From: Prevotella sp.
Lineage (GTDB): Bacteria; Bacteroidota; Bacteroidia; Bacteroidales; Bacteroidaceae
DNA length: 64,000 nt
Direction: 5' to 3'
Assembly: GCA_017538105.1 (NCBI GenBank)
Contig: JAFYJN010000094.1
Span: 43,750 to 107,749, forward strand
Positions 8,704-19,045 of the stretch are shown here, in pieces. Under the pieces are notes generated by a model that was not told the DNA's origin, searched no databases, and worked only from the letters and a program-made list of their open reading frames with translations. Numbering within the stretch: position 1 is the first letter of the stretch; every line of letters starts with the position of its first letter. A program made the position numbers and the translations under genes.

Positions 8704-9867
8704 TTATTTATTAGGGGTGAGACGTTTCATGCGCTTCGAGATATTGCGCTGTACAACACAATAGTCAATGAGCGGCGCAAACATGTTCATTAATAAGATG
8801 GCCAGCATCATGCCTTCGGGGTAACCCGGGTTCATGACCCTGATGATGATAGCCATGGCACCGATAAGGAAACCATAGATATATTTCCCACATTCCGTAC
8901 GAGCACTGGTTACCGGGTCAGTAGCCATGAATACGGCACCAAAAGCGAATCCACCAAGTATCAGATGCTCATAGAATGGAATGGCAGACTGTCCTGTGGC
9001 TGTAAAGATAAGCCCCATTACTGTTCCGCCTACGAATACGCTGACCATCGTCTTCCAAGAAGCGATACCCGTTACAATGAGAATGATGGCACCAAGAGCG
9101 ATAGCAATTACACTGGTCTCACCAATGGAACCCGGGATAAATCCAGTTATCATATCGCAAATGCTGCTTGAAGGCTCTATGCCCTGCCCTATCTGTCCCA
9201 GAGGAGTGGCGGCAGTAAAGCCATCTGGCAGATTATTACCCAATCCCCAAATGGAATCGTTCGCCACCCAAATGCTGTCGCCGCTCATCTTTTGTGGGTA
9301 AGAGAAGAATAGGAAAGCACGGGCCACCAGTGCCACATTGAAGATGTTCATGCCCGTTCCGCCGAATATCTCTTTGGCGAATATTACAGCAAAGGCACAT
9401 GCTAAAGCAAGAATCCACAATGGACAATTGACAGGTATGATCATCGGGATGATGATACCCGATACGAGATATCCCTCTTGTATCTCTTCGCCTTTCCATT
9501 GGGCCCAGGCAAACTCAATACCCAAACCAACAATATAACTGACCAGAATTTTGGGAAGCACAGCCAAAAAACCGTAGAAGAAAATGCTGAAGAAACTGGC
9601 ATTTTGCAAAGTGCCGGCAGCTACATAGTTCTGATAACCAATATTGTACATACCGAATAGCAAAGCAGGCATCAAGGCGATGACCACCATGCTCATGATT
9701 CGTTTGGAATCAATTGCATCGTGGATATTCGAGCCGCTCTTTGCTGTATCGTTGGGAACGTACAGAAAAGTTTCAAACCCCTCGAAAATGCTTCTGAAAG
9801 CATGAAATTTGCCGTCCGGCTGGAACGAGGGTTTTATCTTATCTAGATATTTTCTTAATGCGCTCAT
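8704..9867 (-). CDS. nqrB: Na+-NQR subunit B (covalent FMN, riboflavin site)
   Basis: Main membrane subunit of Na+-NQR, thought to carry Na+ and to bind quinone near the NqrA interface. 387 residues with about ten hydrophobic helices. The covalent FMN segment is DGFTAATPLG (about 215-224), with T221 as the likely attachment residue; the usual Gly of the S/T-G-A-T motif is Ala here. The conserved GGTGMNIFNVALVARAF is present at about 169-185. It follows nqrA after eleven bases. Confidence 0.96.
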   Translation of the reverse strand: MSALRKYLDKIKPSFQPDGKFHAFRSIFEGFETFLYVPNDTAKSGSNIHDAIDSKRIMSMVVIALMPALLFGMYNIGYQNYVAAGTLQNASFFSIFFYGFLAVLPKILVSYIVGLGIEFAWAQWKGEEIQEGYLVSGIIIPMIIPVNCPLWILALACAFAVIFAKEIFGGTGMNIFNVALVARAFLFFSYPQKMSGDSIWVANDSIWGLGNNLPDGFTAATPLGQIGQGIEPSSSICDMITGFIPGSIGETSVIAIALGAIILIVTGIASWKTMVSVFVGGTVMGLIFTATGQSAIPFYEHLILGGFAFGAVFMATDPVTSARTECGKYIYGFLIGAMAIIIRVMNPGYPEGMMLAILLMNMFAPLIDYCVVQRNISKRMKRLTPNK

Positions 9868-9878
9868 AATATTAATGT

Positions 9879-11228
9879 TTATGCATTTTCCTTTCTCAAC
9901 ATGTCAAGACCTTCCCGTACGATACGTTGCAGTTCCAATTTGGAGGAGTCGACAAATTCGGCTACTGCGAAATCCTCTGGTGATACTTCATAGATTCCCA
10001 GTTGTTCCATCTTGTCAATATCGCCCGCTATAATGGCTTTGATGAGATATTCACCATATATATCCATGGGTAACACACGATCGTATTCGCCACTCATAAT
10101 GATGTGTCGTGCTCCACCTTTGATACGTGCGTCGAGCGTATATTCCTTCTTCTTGCCCATGAGCCAGGAAAAATAACTGCGGTTAGCTGAAAAATCCTTG
10201 AATCGAGGCATAATCCATCCTATAAATTCGTCGCGGTCATCACCTTCGGGAATAACAGTAATTTCGGAGGTTAGGGCACCCACATAGTGGTCGAGACCAC
10301 ATGGTTTGCCGGTGAGGGGATTACCGTCAATGATACGTAGATGTCGTTCTCCCGTCAGTTGATTTTCAAGAAGTGGCTTGATAGGTTGTCCAACCAACAC
10401 CTCTGCATATTCGGGATTTTTAACCTCACTTCCGGCGATAGCGATACGTTTATGTAAGTCCACTTTGCCGTCTAAAAATAATCGGCCGATGAAAACAACC
10501 ACCATTGGGTCGGCTGTCCATACCACATCACCTTTGTTCACTGGTGAGATATGATTCACCTGGACTCCTACATTGCCAACAGGACAAGGACCGGAAAATA
10601 CATGTGTCTCAAGTCCTTTCACATCAGGCACCGTCAGGTTCTGTCCAGCTTTCAATCCCACATGTGTCTCAGCTATTCGTGAAAGGGCTATCAGTCCTGT
10701 CGCAAAATATTTCTCGTTGCCTTCGATTTCATAATCGAAATCAGCGGCAAGCGGCATATCACGGAAAGCACTAACAAAAATAGCCTTTGGCATAGACGAT
10801 GGTTCGGCGGAGACAGCATAAGGTAGTTGTCGCATAAAGCCGAACAGACCAGCACTCAGAAGATGCTGTAACACCTCATCACCGGAAAGAGTAGATGGGT
10901 CTTTTTTGCCATAGTCAACAAAATCCTGTTTGCTGTCAGATTCAACCTTCACACATAGTAGTTTTCTCCGTTCACCACGGATAACTGCAGTCACCGTTCC
11001 GCTGACAGGTGAGGCAAATCCCACTTCTGGAAACTTCTTGTTGACAAAAAGCGGTTCGCCGGCTTTTACATGATCCCCTTCGCGTACAACGACCTTCGGT
11101 GTCATTCCGATAAATGCATCTGGTACAAGGGCATATTCCTTGTCTAATTTAAACGGAGTGCATTTTAAGGTCGCCTTTCCCTTCAGGTTAATGTCTAAGC
11201 CTTTTTTTAGCTTAATTACATTTTCCAT
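9879..11228 (-). CDS. nqrA: Na+-NQR subunit A
   Basis: Cytoplasmic subunit of Na+-NQR without its own membrane helix; in the family it contacts NqrB and contributes to quinone binding. 449 residues, standard length. The N-terminus has the lipoyl-like barrel MENVIKLKKGLDINLKGK and VVREGDHVKAGEPLF seen in NqrA/RnfC; the C-terminus ends in REGLDMLRKENA. First gene of a six-gene operon. A TATTTTTG -7 element lies about 87 bases upstream, in the region shared with the divergent tamB gene. Confidence 0.97.
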   Translation of the reverse strand: MENVIKLKKGLDINLKGKATLKCTPFKLDKEYALVPDAFIGMTPKVVVREGDHVKAGEPLFVNKKFPEVGFASPVSGTVTAVIRGERRKLLCVKVESDSKQDFVDYGKKDPSTLSGDEVLQHLLSAGLFGFMRQLPYAVSAEPSSMPKAIFVSAFRDMPLAADFDYEIEGNEKYFATGLIALSRIAETHVGLKAGQNLTVPDVKGLETHVFSGPCPVGNVGVQVNHISPVNKGDVVWTADPMVVVFIGRLFLDGKVDLHKRIAIAGSEVKNPEYAEVLVGQPIKPLLENQLTGERHLRIIDGNPLTGKPCGLDHYVGALTSEITVIPEGDDRDEFIGWIMPRFKDFSANRSYFSWLMGKKKEYTLDARIKGGARHIIMSGEYDRVLPMDIYGEYLIKAIIAGDIDKMEQLGIYEVSPEDFAVAEFVDSSKLELQRIVREGLDMLRKENA

Positions 11229-11314
11229 AAAAATATTAAAACATTATGTTTGAATCTCTTACTTTGTACAATGTCCACTATAGATACGAAGAGCAATACT
11301 TATCTTTTAGAGTG

Positions 11315-11322
11315 CAAAAATA
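11315..11322 (-). promoter_or_regulatory. -7 element of the nqr operon
   Basis: The minus strand reads TATTTTTG (TAnnTTTG), giving a predicted leader of about 80 bases before nqrA. No clear TTTG box at -33. Confidence 0.45.
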
Positions 11323-11386
11323 GTAAAAAAGCCTTGATTTAGAAAGAAAAAAAGGTGAATAATTCGCATAACACGAGTTTTTGATG

Positions 11387-11394
11387 TATTTTTG
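11387..11394 (+). promoter_or_regulatory. -7 element of tamB
   Basis: TATTTTTG matches TAnnTTTG. Transcription would start near 11400, leaving no ATG, GTG or TTG in the tamB frame before 11472. Confidence 0.45.
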
Positions 11395-11471
11395 TACCAA
11401 AATTCAGAAATATCCGAACGTTCAAGCATATAATAAGCGCCGTTATTTGGACAGTTATCGGCATCATACTG

Positions 11472-14400
11472 TTGGTGTTCATTTTATTGAGAATACCAGC
11501 AGTACAGGTATATTTAGGCCAAAAGACAGCGGAAGCCCTTAGCAAGAAATTCGGCACAGAAGTAAGTGTTGGTAAAGTTGACATTGGACTTATCAGTAGT
11601 CGTATCACCATTGATGATGTGTTCGTTCGTGACCAGCACCATAAGCCCATGCTCAGTGTCTCCCGTATGTCCGCCAATATCGATATTATGTCTTTGTTCG
11701 ATGGCAAAGTGTGTGTCAATTCCGCCCAGTTGTTTGATTTCAAGGGGTCTTTTTATCAAAAAGATGCCAACAGCAAGCCCAACTATGCATTCATGTTAGA
11801 TTCCCTTAAGGGAAAAGACAAAGATAATAGTCCATTGGATTTGTCGGTCAAATCTCTTATCTTGAGGAATGGTTCGATTTCCTATCACCGCATGGATCTA
11901 CCGCCTACACATAAGCTCAGCGCAGCACACCTGTCTGTCACGGATCTCAGCGGTCATTTAATTCTCCATCATCTAACTGATGATGGAGTGTCACTTGATG
12001 TGAAGAAACTATCTTTTAAGGAGGCGTCGGGTCTGAATGTTAAATCATTGGAATTTGATTTGAATTCAGACAAAAAAGGCACGACGATGAACCATTTATC
12101 GTTGACGTTGCCAGGTTCTTCCCTCAAACTCTCCGACATCAAAACAAACTACTTCTTCGGACAAGCCGGCTTTCATCCAGACTCCCTCTCCTATCAGGCA
12201 ATTCTTGATGCCGAAAAGGTTTCTCCTCCCGATTTGGCATGTATTTTCCCAAAATTGGCATTTTGCCCGTCACTTCTGTCAATACGAACCAAATTATCAG
12301 GTAGAGAAGGGAAGCACACGGTTCAGGGCTTGTCGCTCCACTCATTGGATGGACAACTATCACTCAATGCCGACGCCACAATAGCCAACCTTAACACCGC
12401 ATCATCGTGGACAGCCGATATCCATCAGCTAGTACTTCCATCCCATGAAGTGGAAAAATGGTCGACACTCATTGACAACCAGAAAGTGCTTGAAATCCTC
12501 CATCAGGTTGGAACACTATCGCTCAGCGGGAAAGCTGAAGGAGGTCCGTCGCTACTAAATATGACATGCCAAATGTCGAGCGACTTAGGTGGCGGCCATT
12601 TTGAGTTACGGAAAAGGGGCGACTCATTTTCTGCAAAAGCAGATACCGAGACTTTCCACCTTGACCCTCTCCTAGGCAGTGATTTCGGCATTTTGGAAGC
12701 CCATCTCTCCATGGAGGGCACGTGGCCATTGACACCTCAAACTGCCATGCAGATGAAAGGCACCGTGCCTCATTTCATGTATAAAGGGCATGACCTGCAC
12801 GATATAGTTATTGACGGGAGATATGCTGATGGCATGTATGACGGTACCTTTGCCATGACCTCGCCTGAAGGAGATGTAAATTTTGACGGATTATTGCATT
12901 TCAAGCAACCACTATCGGGGAAATTCACCGCTCAGGTACATCATTTCAATCCCAATGCATTGGGACTGATAGACGATTGGAAAGGACAGACTGTAGACTG
13001 TGAAATAAAAGCAGACGTAGGTGTTCTCATTGGTAGTGCATTGCAAGGCGAATTGACCGTCAACGACCTGGTTCTCACTTCTTCTGAACGGCAGTTGCGC
13101 CTTAACCATCTTGCCATCGTATCAACGGGTAAAGACAAGTTGTCGCTCACTACTGATTTCTGCGAAGCCGAAGCCCGCGGCGACTTAAACCTGAACACCC
13201 TTCCAGAGAGTCTTTTTGGCATCTTAGCCGACAAGATTCCCACTTTGCCCGGATTGATAGGCAAAAGTACACAGAACAAAGGACGTCACCTTTCACTATC
13301 GGCACGACTTGAAGACAGCGATTGGTATCGACAGATGTTGAAATTGCCCATCACATTACACCAACCCATGAAGATTGAGATGGAATTGGACGAATCGGCA
13401 CACTCATTGGACATGTCGATGGACTTGCCCGACTTCACCTATTCCGACAACCATTTTGGACATGCATTGGTTGATATGGTGACGGTGGACGACACCCTTA
13501 AATGCACTGCAAATTTACAGAAGGTAAATGAAGGTGGCAAAAGCATCGACTTTGGCGTCAATGCCATGGCCATCAACAACGCTCTTCACGCGAATATTGA
13601 TGTGGACACCCATGGCGGCAAACGGGCCATGCGCGGATTGTTGTCGACCAGCACACAATTTTTCCGTTCCGACGACGGGGTTCCCACAGCCCATATCGTC
13701 ATTCACAACTCACGTCTGTTCGTTGGAGATGAAGAGTGGCGTATACAACCAGCCGACATCCTCTATTCAAAGAACGGTCTGTTGGTTGATAACCTTGCGT
13801 TGACAAACCATGGTCAACATATAATCGTTAACGGCATGATACGTCCCAACAGCAATGACACACTGTCTGTTGACATCAACCATGTCGACATGGAATACAT
13901 GTCATCGTTGATGGGCGTCAAAAACATTTCTTTCGGTGGTATTGCCACAGGCCAAATACATGCCTATTCCCTCTATAGCGATCCCAGCGCCGATGGTGTG
14001 CTAAAAGTGGACAATTTTACTTTCGTCGATGGGCACATGGGCGATCTTTCTGCCTCACTGAACTGGAAAAAAAGCGCCAATAAACTGATGATAGGTGCGC
14101 TCATTGACAATGGTACTGAATCCAAGACGTATGTTGACGGCCATATTGGTTTCTCTCCTTCAGAGTTGAACCTCAACATCCACACTCAGGGTACACCCCT
14201 CTCGTTCATTGAGCACTATTGTCCCTTCATGACCGATGTTCAAGCCCGTAGCACTGGATTGGTGCGCGTGTTGGGCACGTTTAAGGATCCCGATTTGGAA
14301 GGATTGGCCGTGGTAAACGGTCCAATTACTCTCAAAAACCTTAACACCACCTACCTTTTTAAAAACGACACCATATCTCTAAGTCCTGGTCAGATATTAT

Positions 14401-15830
14401 TTGAAAGAGACACTGTTTATGATAAAGGCGGCCACCCAGCCTTCATCAGCGGTATTGTCAACCATGATAAATTAGGGCCGTTTACCACTGACATACAAAT
14501 ACATGCCGACAATGCCTTGGTATACGATTATCCAACAATGGGAAACAACCATTTCTGCGGAACGATTTATGCCACGGGCGATTGTCATATCAAGACAAGA
14601 AGCGGCGAGGTGAACATAGATGTTGAAGCAACGCCAGGAGCCAACACGCTTTTCGTTTATGACGCCAGCAGTCCTGACGCCATCAGCAATCAAAGTTTCA
14701 TCCAGTGGAACGATATCACCCCTCGCACCGACACCCTATTGGTTGCACGTGACGTTATCCCCCAAGAGGCTACGATTGATAATAAGCCCAACATGCCAGC
14801 CAATCTTCACATGAACCTATTGGTGAATGCCAACACGAATGCCACCCTTCGTGTGTTAATGAACGAAGAGAGTGGCGACTACATCGATTTGCTCGGCAAT
14901 GGCGTACTCCGTATTTCCTATTTCAACAAAGGAGCCTTTAATATCTTTGGCAACTATGTGGTTGACCATGGTATTTACAAGATGACCATCCAGAATGTGC
15001 TTTCGAAAGATTTCCAATTCCAAGAGGGAGGAACCATAGCCTTCGGCGGTAATCCTTTCCGTTCTAACCTGGACTTGAAAGCCCTTTACACTGTCAATGG
15101 TGTTTCTCTATCCGACCTGAACATCAGTCGTAATTTTGCCACGAACAATATTCGTGTGAACTGTATCATGAACATCGGGGGTACGATGGAAGCGCCAACC
15201 GTTGACTTCGACATGGAAATGCCAACGGTGAATGCAGATGCCCAACAGATGGTGCGTAGTTTGGTGAACAGCGAAGAAGAGTTGAACCAACAGGTTATCT
15301 ACCTGTTGACCATCGGTCGTTTTTATTCACAAAGTGGCAATAATGCTGTTGAGGAGAGCACACAGAGTCAGACGAGTCTGGCGATGCAAAGTTTGCTAAG
15401 CGGCACTATCAGTCAGCAGATTAACAATGTGCTCAGCAATGTGCTCAACAATAACAATTGGAACTTTGGTGCAAACATCTCCACTGGTGATGAAGGTTGG
15501 AACAACGCGGAATACGAAGGTATTTTGAGCGGCCGACTGATGAACAATCGCTTGCTCATCAATGGACAGTTCGGATATCGCGATAACAGCAACGCCACCT
15601 CAAGTTTTATCGGTGACTTTGATGTGCGATACCTTCTTTTTCCCAATGGCAACTTGTCTGTTCGAGTGTATAACCAAACCAATGACCGCTATTTCACCAA
15701 GAACAGTCTGAATACCCAAGGCGTGGGCCTTATCATGAAGAAAGATTTCAATGGGTGGCGAGACCTCTTTGGTGTCAAGAAGAAGAAAAAGAAAACGAAG
15801 AAAGAATCAAATGATAAACAAGACCCATGA
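11472..15830 (+). CDS. tamB: TamB-like translocation/assembly protein (AsmA/DUF490 family)
   Basis: Very large periplasm-spanning protein, over 1452 residues, of the TamB/AsmA type, thought to form a beta-taco bridge between inner and outer membranes for lipid or outer-membrane protein traffic. Most of the length is repeating beta-strand sequence (SLSGKA, LSLSARL, VNGMIRPN); the C-terminal DUF490/TamB domain covers roughly the last 350 residues and ends in a Lys-rich tail. The annotated TTG start leaves only half a membrane anchor. In frame upstream, back to a stop at 11382, codons for TFKHIISAVIWTVIGIILL complete a good helix, so the true start may be a rare codon upstream. The stop overlaps the next start by four bases (ATGA). 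Confidence 0.85.
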   Translation: MVFILLRIPAVQVYLGQKTAEALSKKFGTEVSVGKVDIGLISSRITIDDVFVRDQHHKPMLSVSRMSANIDIMSLFDGKVCVNSAQLFDFKGSFYQKDANSKPNYAFMLDSLKGKDKDNSPLDLSVKSLILRNGSISYHRMDLPPTHKLSAAHLSVTDLSGHLILHHLTDDGVSLDVKKLSFKEASGLNVKSLEFDLNSDKKGTTMNHLSLTLPGSSLKLSDIKTNYFFGQAGFHPDSLSYQAILDAEKVSPPDLACIFPKLAFCPSLLSIRTKLSGREGKHTVQGLSLHSLDGQLSLNADATIANLNTASSWTADIHQLVLPSHEVEKWSTLIDNQKVLEILHQVGTLSLSGKAEGGPSLLNMTCQMSSDLGGGHFELRKRGDSFSAKADTETFHLDPLLGSDFGILEAHLSMEGTWPLTPQTAMQMKGTVPHFMYKGHDLHDIVIDGRYADGMYDGTFAMTSPEGDVNFDGLLHFKQPLSGKFTAQVHHFNPNALGLIDDWKGQTVDCEIKADVGVLIGSALQGELTVNDLVLTSSERQLRLNHLAIVSTGKDKLSLTTDFCEAEARGDLNLNTLPESLFGILADKIPTLPGLIGKSTQNKGRHLSLSARLEDSDWYRQMLKLPITLHQPMKIEMELDESAHSLDMSMDLPDFTYSDNHFGHALVDMVTVDDTLKCTANLQKVNEGGKSIDFGVNAMAINNALHANIDVDTHGGKRAMRGLLSTSTQFFRSDDGVPTAHIVIHNSRLFVGDEEWRIQPADILYSKNGLLVDNLALTNHGQHIIVNGMIRPNSNDTLSVDINHVDMEYMSSLMGVKNISFGGIATGQIHAYSLYSDPSADGVLKVDNFTFVDGHMGDLSASLNWKKSANKLMIGALIDNGTESKTYVDGHIGFSPSELNLNIHTQGTPLSFIEHYCPFMTDVQARSTGLVRVLGTFKDPDLEGLAVVNGPITLKNLNTTYLFKNDTISLSPGQILFERDTVYDKGGHPAFISGIVNHDKLGPFTTDIQIHADNALVYDYPTMGNNHFCGTIYATGDCHIKTRSGEVNIDVEATPGANTLFVYDASSPDAISNQSFIQWNDITPRTDTLLVARDVIPQEATIDNKPNMPANLHMNLLVNANTNATLRVLMNEESGDYIDLLGNGVLRISYFNKGAFNIFGNYVVDHGIYKMTIQNVLSKDFQFQEGGTIAFGGNPFRSNLDLKALYTVNGVSLSDLNISRNFATNNIRVNCIMNIGGTMEAPTVDFDMEMPTVNADAQQMVRSLVNSEEELNQQVIYLLTIGRFYSQSGNNAVEESTQSQTSLAMQSLLSGTISQQINNVLSNVLNNNNWNFGANISTGDEGWNNAEYEGILSGRLMNNRLLINGQFGYRDNSNATSSFIGDFDVRYLLFPNGNLSVRVYNQTNDRYFTKNSLNTQGVGLIMKKDFNGWRDLFGVKKKKKKTKKESNDKQDP

Positions 15831-17584
15831 GAATAAAAAAGCACATAATCATCTTGTTTTTCCTTCTATCCATACCCTGTATCATCATGGCCCAAACACA
15901 AGATATCGAACTGAGAATTGTAGAGACAAGTGACGTTCACGGGAGTTTTTTCCCATACGATTTCATCAATCGAACGCCGAAGAAAGGCACACTGTCACGT
16001 GTTATGACCTACGTGAAAGAACTAAGGGAAACTTATGGTGACCGTCTCATACTGTTGGAAAATGGGGACATCCTTCAAGGACAACCCACCTGTTACTACA
16101 CCAATTATGTAAAGCCCGAATTGCCAAATCTGGCAGCCGAAGTGGTGAACTATATGGGTTATGACGCACAGGTGTTCGGCAATCATGATGTGGAAACGGG
16201 GCATGCTGTTTACGACAAATGGATTAGTGAATTAAAGTGTCCCGTATTGGGAGCCAACATCATCGACACGACGACGAATGAACCTTATGTGCGCCCCTAT
16301 ACCATCATTGAACGTGAAGGTGTCAAAATGGCTGTTCTCGGTCTGCTCACACCCGCTATTCCAAATTGGTTGAACGAAGAACTGTGGAAAGGACTGAGGT
16401 TCGATGAGTTGGTGTCAACGGCGCGAAAATGGGTAGAACATATTCAGCGTAAGGAACATCCCGATATCATCATTGGTCTGTTCCATTCCGGACGCGAAGG
16501 AGGGATAACGACAGACAGCTACGTTGAGGATGCCTCATTGCGTGTGGCTCGCGAAGTCGAAGGTTTCGACGTGGTATTTTATGGACATGACCACACCAAG
16601 CATAATGACCTGGTGCGCAGTCCCTCCGGCAAAAGCGTGGTTTGTCTTGACCCTTCCTGCGATGCGCTGATGGTGGCAGATGTCACCCTAAACCTTCGTA
16701 TCGATAACCCCAATACACCACAACGTAACGTGGCATTTGTCAAGGCAAGAGGTATATTGGTTTCCGTTGAGCCTATGGATGTGGATGCAGATTTCGTTCG
16801 ACATTTCCAACCCGCCATCGACAGCGTGAAGGCGTATGTAGACCGTGAGATTGGTATTTTCGACTGTCCGGTATATACTCGCGACAGCTATTTCGGCAGT
16901 TCTCCTTTCACCGACCTTATACATGATCTGCAGTTGGAACTTACAGGAGCCGATATTTCCTTCAACGCTCCGCTCACGTTCGACACGCGTATCGAAGCGG
17001 GTCCTATCCATGTGAGCGATTTATTCAATCTGTATAAATATGAGAATCAAGTGTATGTACTTCGAATGACTGGTGAGGAAATCCGTCGTCATTTAGAGTT
17101 TAGTTACGACCAATGGGTGACTACGATGCAATCTCCCGACGATCATATTATGTTGATGAACGATGGCAGTGAAGATGACCGCCAACGCTTTGCCTTCAAG
17201 AATCTGGCTTTCAATTTCGACAGTGCTGCCGGTATCGACTATGAGGTAGATGTCACGAAACCCGACGGGCAGAAGGTTCGCATTCTCAGAATGAGTAACG
17301 GCGAGCCTTTTGATGAAAGTAAATGGTATCTAGTGGCAATGAACAGCTACCGTGGCAACGGTGGTGGCGAATTGTTGACGAAAGGAGCGGGTATTCCCCA
17401 TCATGAAATACCAAGCCGCATCATCTTTCAAAGTGATAAGGATGAACGTTTTTATCTTTTGCAATATATTCAAAAAGTAGGCAGACTATGTCCCCAAGCC
17501 CGTAACAACTGGCATTTCGTTCCCCGTAAATGGACCGACGCCGCCATTGAACGAGACAAAGCATTGCTATTCGGAAAGAAATGA
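15827..17584 (+). CDS. Secreted 5'-nucleotidase / 2',3'-cyclic phosphodiesterase-like metallophosphatase
   Basis: Periplasmic dinuclear-metal phosphoesterase, likely releasing phosphate and nucleosides from nucleotides. 585 residues. A signal peptide (about 1-21, ending IIMAQ) is followed by the metallophosphatase domain: ETSDVHGSF (about 33), LENGDILQG (about 80), FGNHDVETG (about 115), and FYGHDHTKH near 250. The C-terminal 5'-nucleotidase domain follows (about 340-530; NAPLTFDTRIEAG and MNSYRGNGGGELL). Start and stop both overlap neighbours by four bases (ATGA), implying translational coupling between tamB and nudC. Substrate preference cannot be read from sequence. Confidence 0.88.
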   Translation: MRIKKHIIILFFLLSIPCIIMAQTQDIELRIVETSDVHGSFFPYDFINRTPKKGTLSRVMTYVKELRETYGDRLILLENGDILQGQPTCYYTNYVKPELPNLAAEVVNYMGYDAQVFGNHDVETGHAVYDKWISELKCPVLGANIIDTTTNEPYVRPYTIIEREGVKMAVLGLLTPAIPNWLNEELWKGLRFDELVSTARKWVEHIQRKEHPDIIIGLFHSGREGGITTDSYVEDASLRVAREVEGFDVVFYGHDHTKHNDLVRSPSGKSVVCLDPSCDALMVADVTLNLRIDNPNTPQRNVAFVKARGILVSVEPMDVDADFVRHFQPAIDSVKAYVDREIGIFDCPVYTRDSYFGSSPFTDLIHDLQLELTGADISFNAPLTFDTRIEAGPIHVSDLFNLYKYENQVYVLRMTGEEIRRHLEFSYDQWVTTMQSPDDHIMLMNDGSEDDRQRFAFKNLAFNFDSAAGIDYEVDVTKPDGQKVRILRMSNGEPFDESKWYLVAMNSYRGNGGGELLTKGAGIPHHEIPSRIIFQSDKDERFYLLQYIQKVGRLCPQARNNWHFVPRKWTDAAIERDKALLFGKK

Positions 17585-18363
17585 AAGAAACATATTGGTT
17601 CGTATTTTGCAAGTCTGACTTGTTGTTGATAAAAGACACAAATGGTCAGTTGTGTATTCCTTTATCAGAGGAGTCCCCTACCCTTGTTCAACCCTGGCAA
17701 AGGATTCATGAGATGCCTCCAATGGAAGGAATACCTGTAAAGGCATATGCCATCGACAGTCCTATAACAGGTAATGACGACATGGTAATGTGTGGCTTGC
17801 GCAAATCCTTTTACCTCATTCCTGCCAACCATTACTTGATGGCTGGGAAATGTCAGGAGATATTGTATTGGGATCAGAACACTCGTTATTGTGGCATCTG
17901 TGGCGGAAGAATGCAGATGAACACCAACATCTCAAAACGTTGTGAGTCATGTGGCAAAGAGATATGGCCGCAATTGGCCACAGCCGTCATTTGTCTCATT
18001 TACCGTGGAGATGAAGTGATGATGGTAAGGGCGCGAAACTTCCGTGGCGATTTCTATGGCTTGGTCGCAGGTTTCGTTGAGACGGGTGAGACCTTGGAAG
18101 AAGCTGTGGAACGAGAGATTGCCGAGGAAGTGGGATTACGAGTGAAAAACATCCGCTATTATGGCAGTCAGCCATGGCCTTATCCCAGCGGATTGATGGT
18201 TGGCTTTTATGCCGAATATGATGGAGGGAGTGTTCACTTGCAACATTCCGAGCTATCCTCTGGTGGTTGGTTCCGCTACGACAACCTCCCTACCCTGCCA
18301 GAGCCACTTTCCATCGCACGCAAACTGATTGACCACTGGTTGGAAAGTGGACGCAAGCCATAA
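17581..18363 (+). CDS. nudC: NAD+ diphosphatase (NudC-type Nudix hydrolase)
   Basis: Cleaves NAD(H) to NMN(H) and AMP and, in the family, can remove NAD caps from RNA. 260 residues. Zinc ribbon at about 100-121 with two CxxC pairs (YCGICGG and CESCGKE), then the Nudix box GFVETGETLEEAVEREIAEE at about 161-180 continuing VGL, and the NudC-specific SQPWPYPSGLM at about 197. Coupled to the preceding phosphatase gene by an ATGA overlap. Its stop lies one base from the stop of the convergent TPR gene, so the two transcripts must overlap. Confidence 0.95.
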   Translation: MKETYWFVFCKSDLLLIKDTNGQLCIPLSEESPTLVQPWQRIHEMPPMEGIPVKAYAIDSPITGNDDMVMCGLRKSFYLIPANHYLMAGKCQEILYWDQNTRYCGICGGRMQMNTNISKRCESCGKEIWPQLATAVICLIYRGDEVMMVRARNFRGDFYGLVAGFVETGETLEEAVEREIAEEVGLRVKNIRYYGSQPWPYPSGLMVGFYAEYDGGSVHLQHSELSSGGWFRYDNLPTLPEPLSIARKLIDHWLESGRKP

Positions 18364-18364
18364 C

Positions 18365-19045
18365 TTAATTTCTCTCTTTCACCAAGGAATAGAGTTCCGA
18401 CAACTCGGCACGCGATACACCCAATGCCACTGCTTGGTCAAGGTCTTCCTTGGCCAAGCTTTTTTTCCCGAGGGTGATACGGATAATGGCCCTGTTGAGA
18501 TAGTATTGAGCTTCAGCAGGGTCAAGACGTATGGCCTCTGAAAAATCGTATTCCGCTACATCGTAGAGGTTTCTATCTTTTTCCATACCCGCCCGTGCGG
18601 CATAAGCCACAGCATTGTCAGGATACATCTCTACCAAACGGTTCATTATGTCCATGGCTTCCGTGGGATGATGGTCCCTGTCGTTGAGCAATGCTAACCC
18701 CAACAGTCCTTCAAAATGAGTAGGTTGCATACGCAATAACGATTCATAATCGGAACGAGCAAAGCCATAATTGCCCAATTGGGTATAGGCATAAGCACGA
18801 TAGAAAAAAGCAGTTGCATTCTCGCCTTTTTTCAGGATGAACGTATATTCATCCACGGCATAGTTCCATTGCTCAAGAAGCAAGTTAACGGCAGCTTTGC
18901 GAAACCTCAGATCCATATCGTTGGGATGACGGTCTATCTGCTGTATAAGAATCGACAGCGAGTCACGCCACTCTTGGTTCGACTGTGCTTTGGCCATCGT
19001 GGAAAAGCACAGAGAAAGGATGAAGGCAATTATGCAGTTCTTCAT
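18365..19045 (-). CDS. Secreted TPR-repeat protein
   Basis: 226 residues with a signal peptide (about 1-20, ending MAKAQ) and four to five tetratricopeptide repeats, for example [40 protein letters not shown] and [20 protein letters not shown]. These are protein-interaction modules; no enzyme domain is present. Its start codon overlaps the leuB stop by four bases, so it appears to be the last cistron of the leu operon, though no biosynthetic role is evident. It is probably a periplasmic scaffold of unknown partner. Confidence 0.8.
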   Translation of the reverse strand: MKNCIIAFILSLCFSTMAKAQSNQEWRDSLSILIQQIDRHPNDMDLRFRKAAVNLLLEQWNYAVDEYTFILKKGENATAFFYRAYAYTQLGNYGFARSDYESLLRMQPTHFEGLLGLALLNDRDHHPTEAMDIMNRLVEMYPDNAVAYAARAGMEKDRNLYDVAEYDFSEAIRLDPAEAQYYLNRAIIRITLGKKSLAKEDLDQAVALGVSRAELSELYSLVKERN

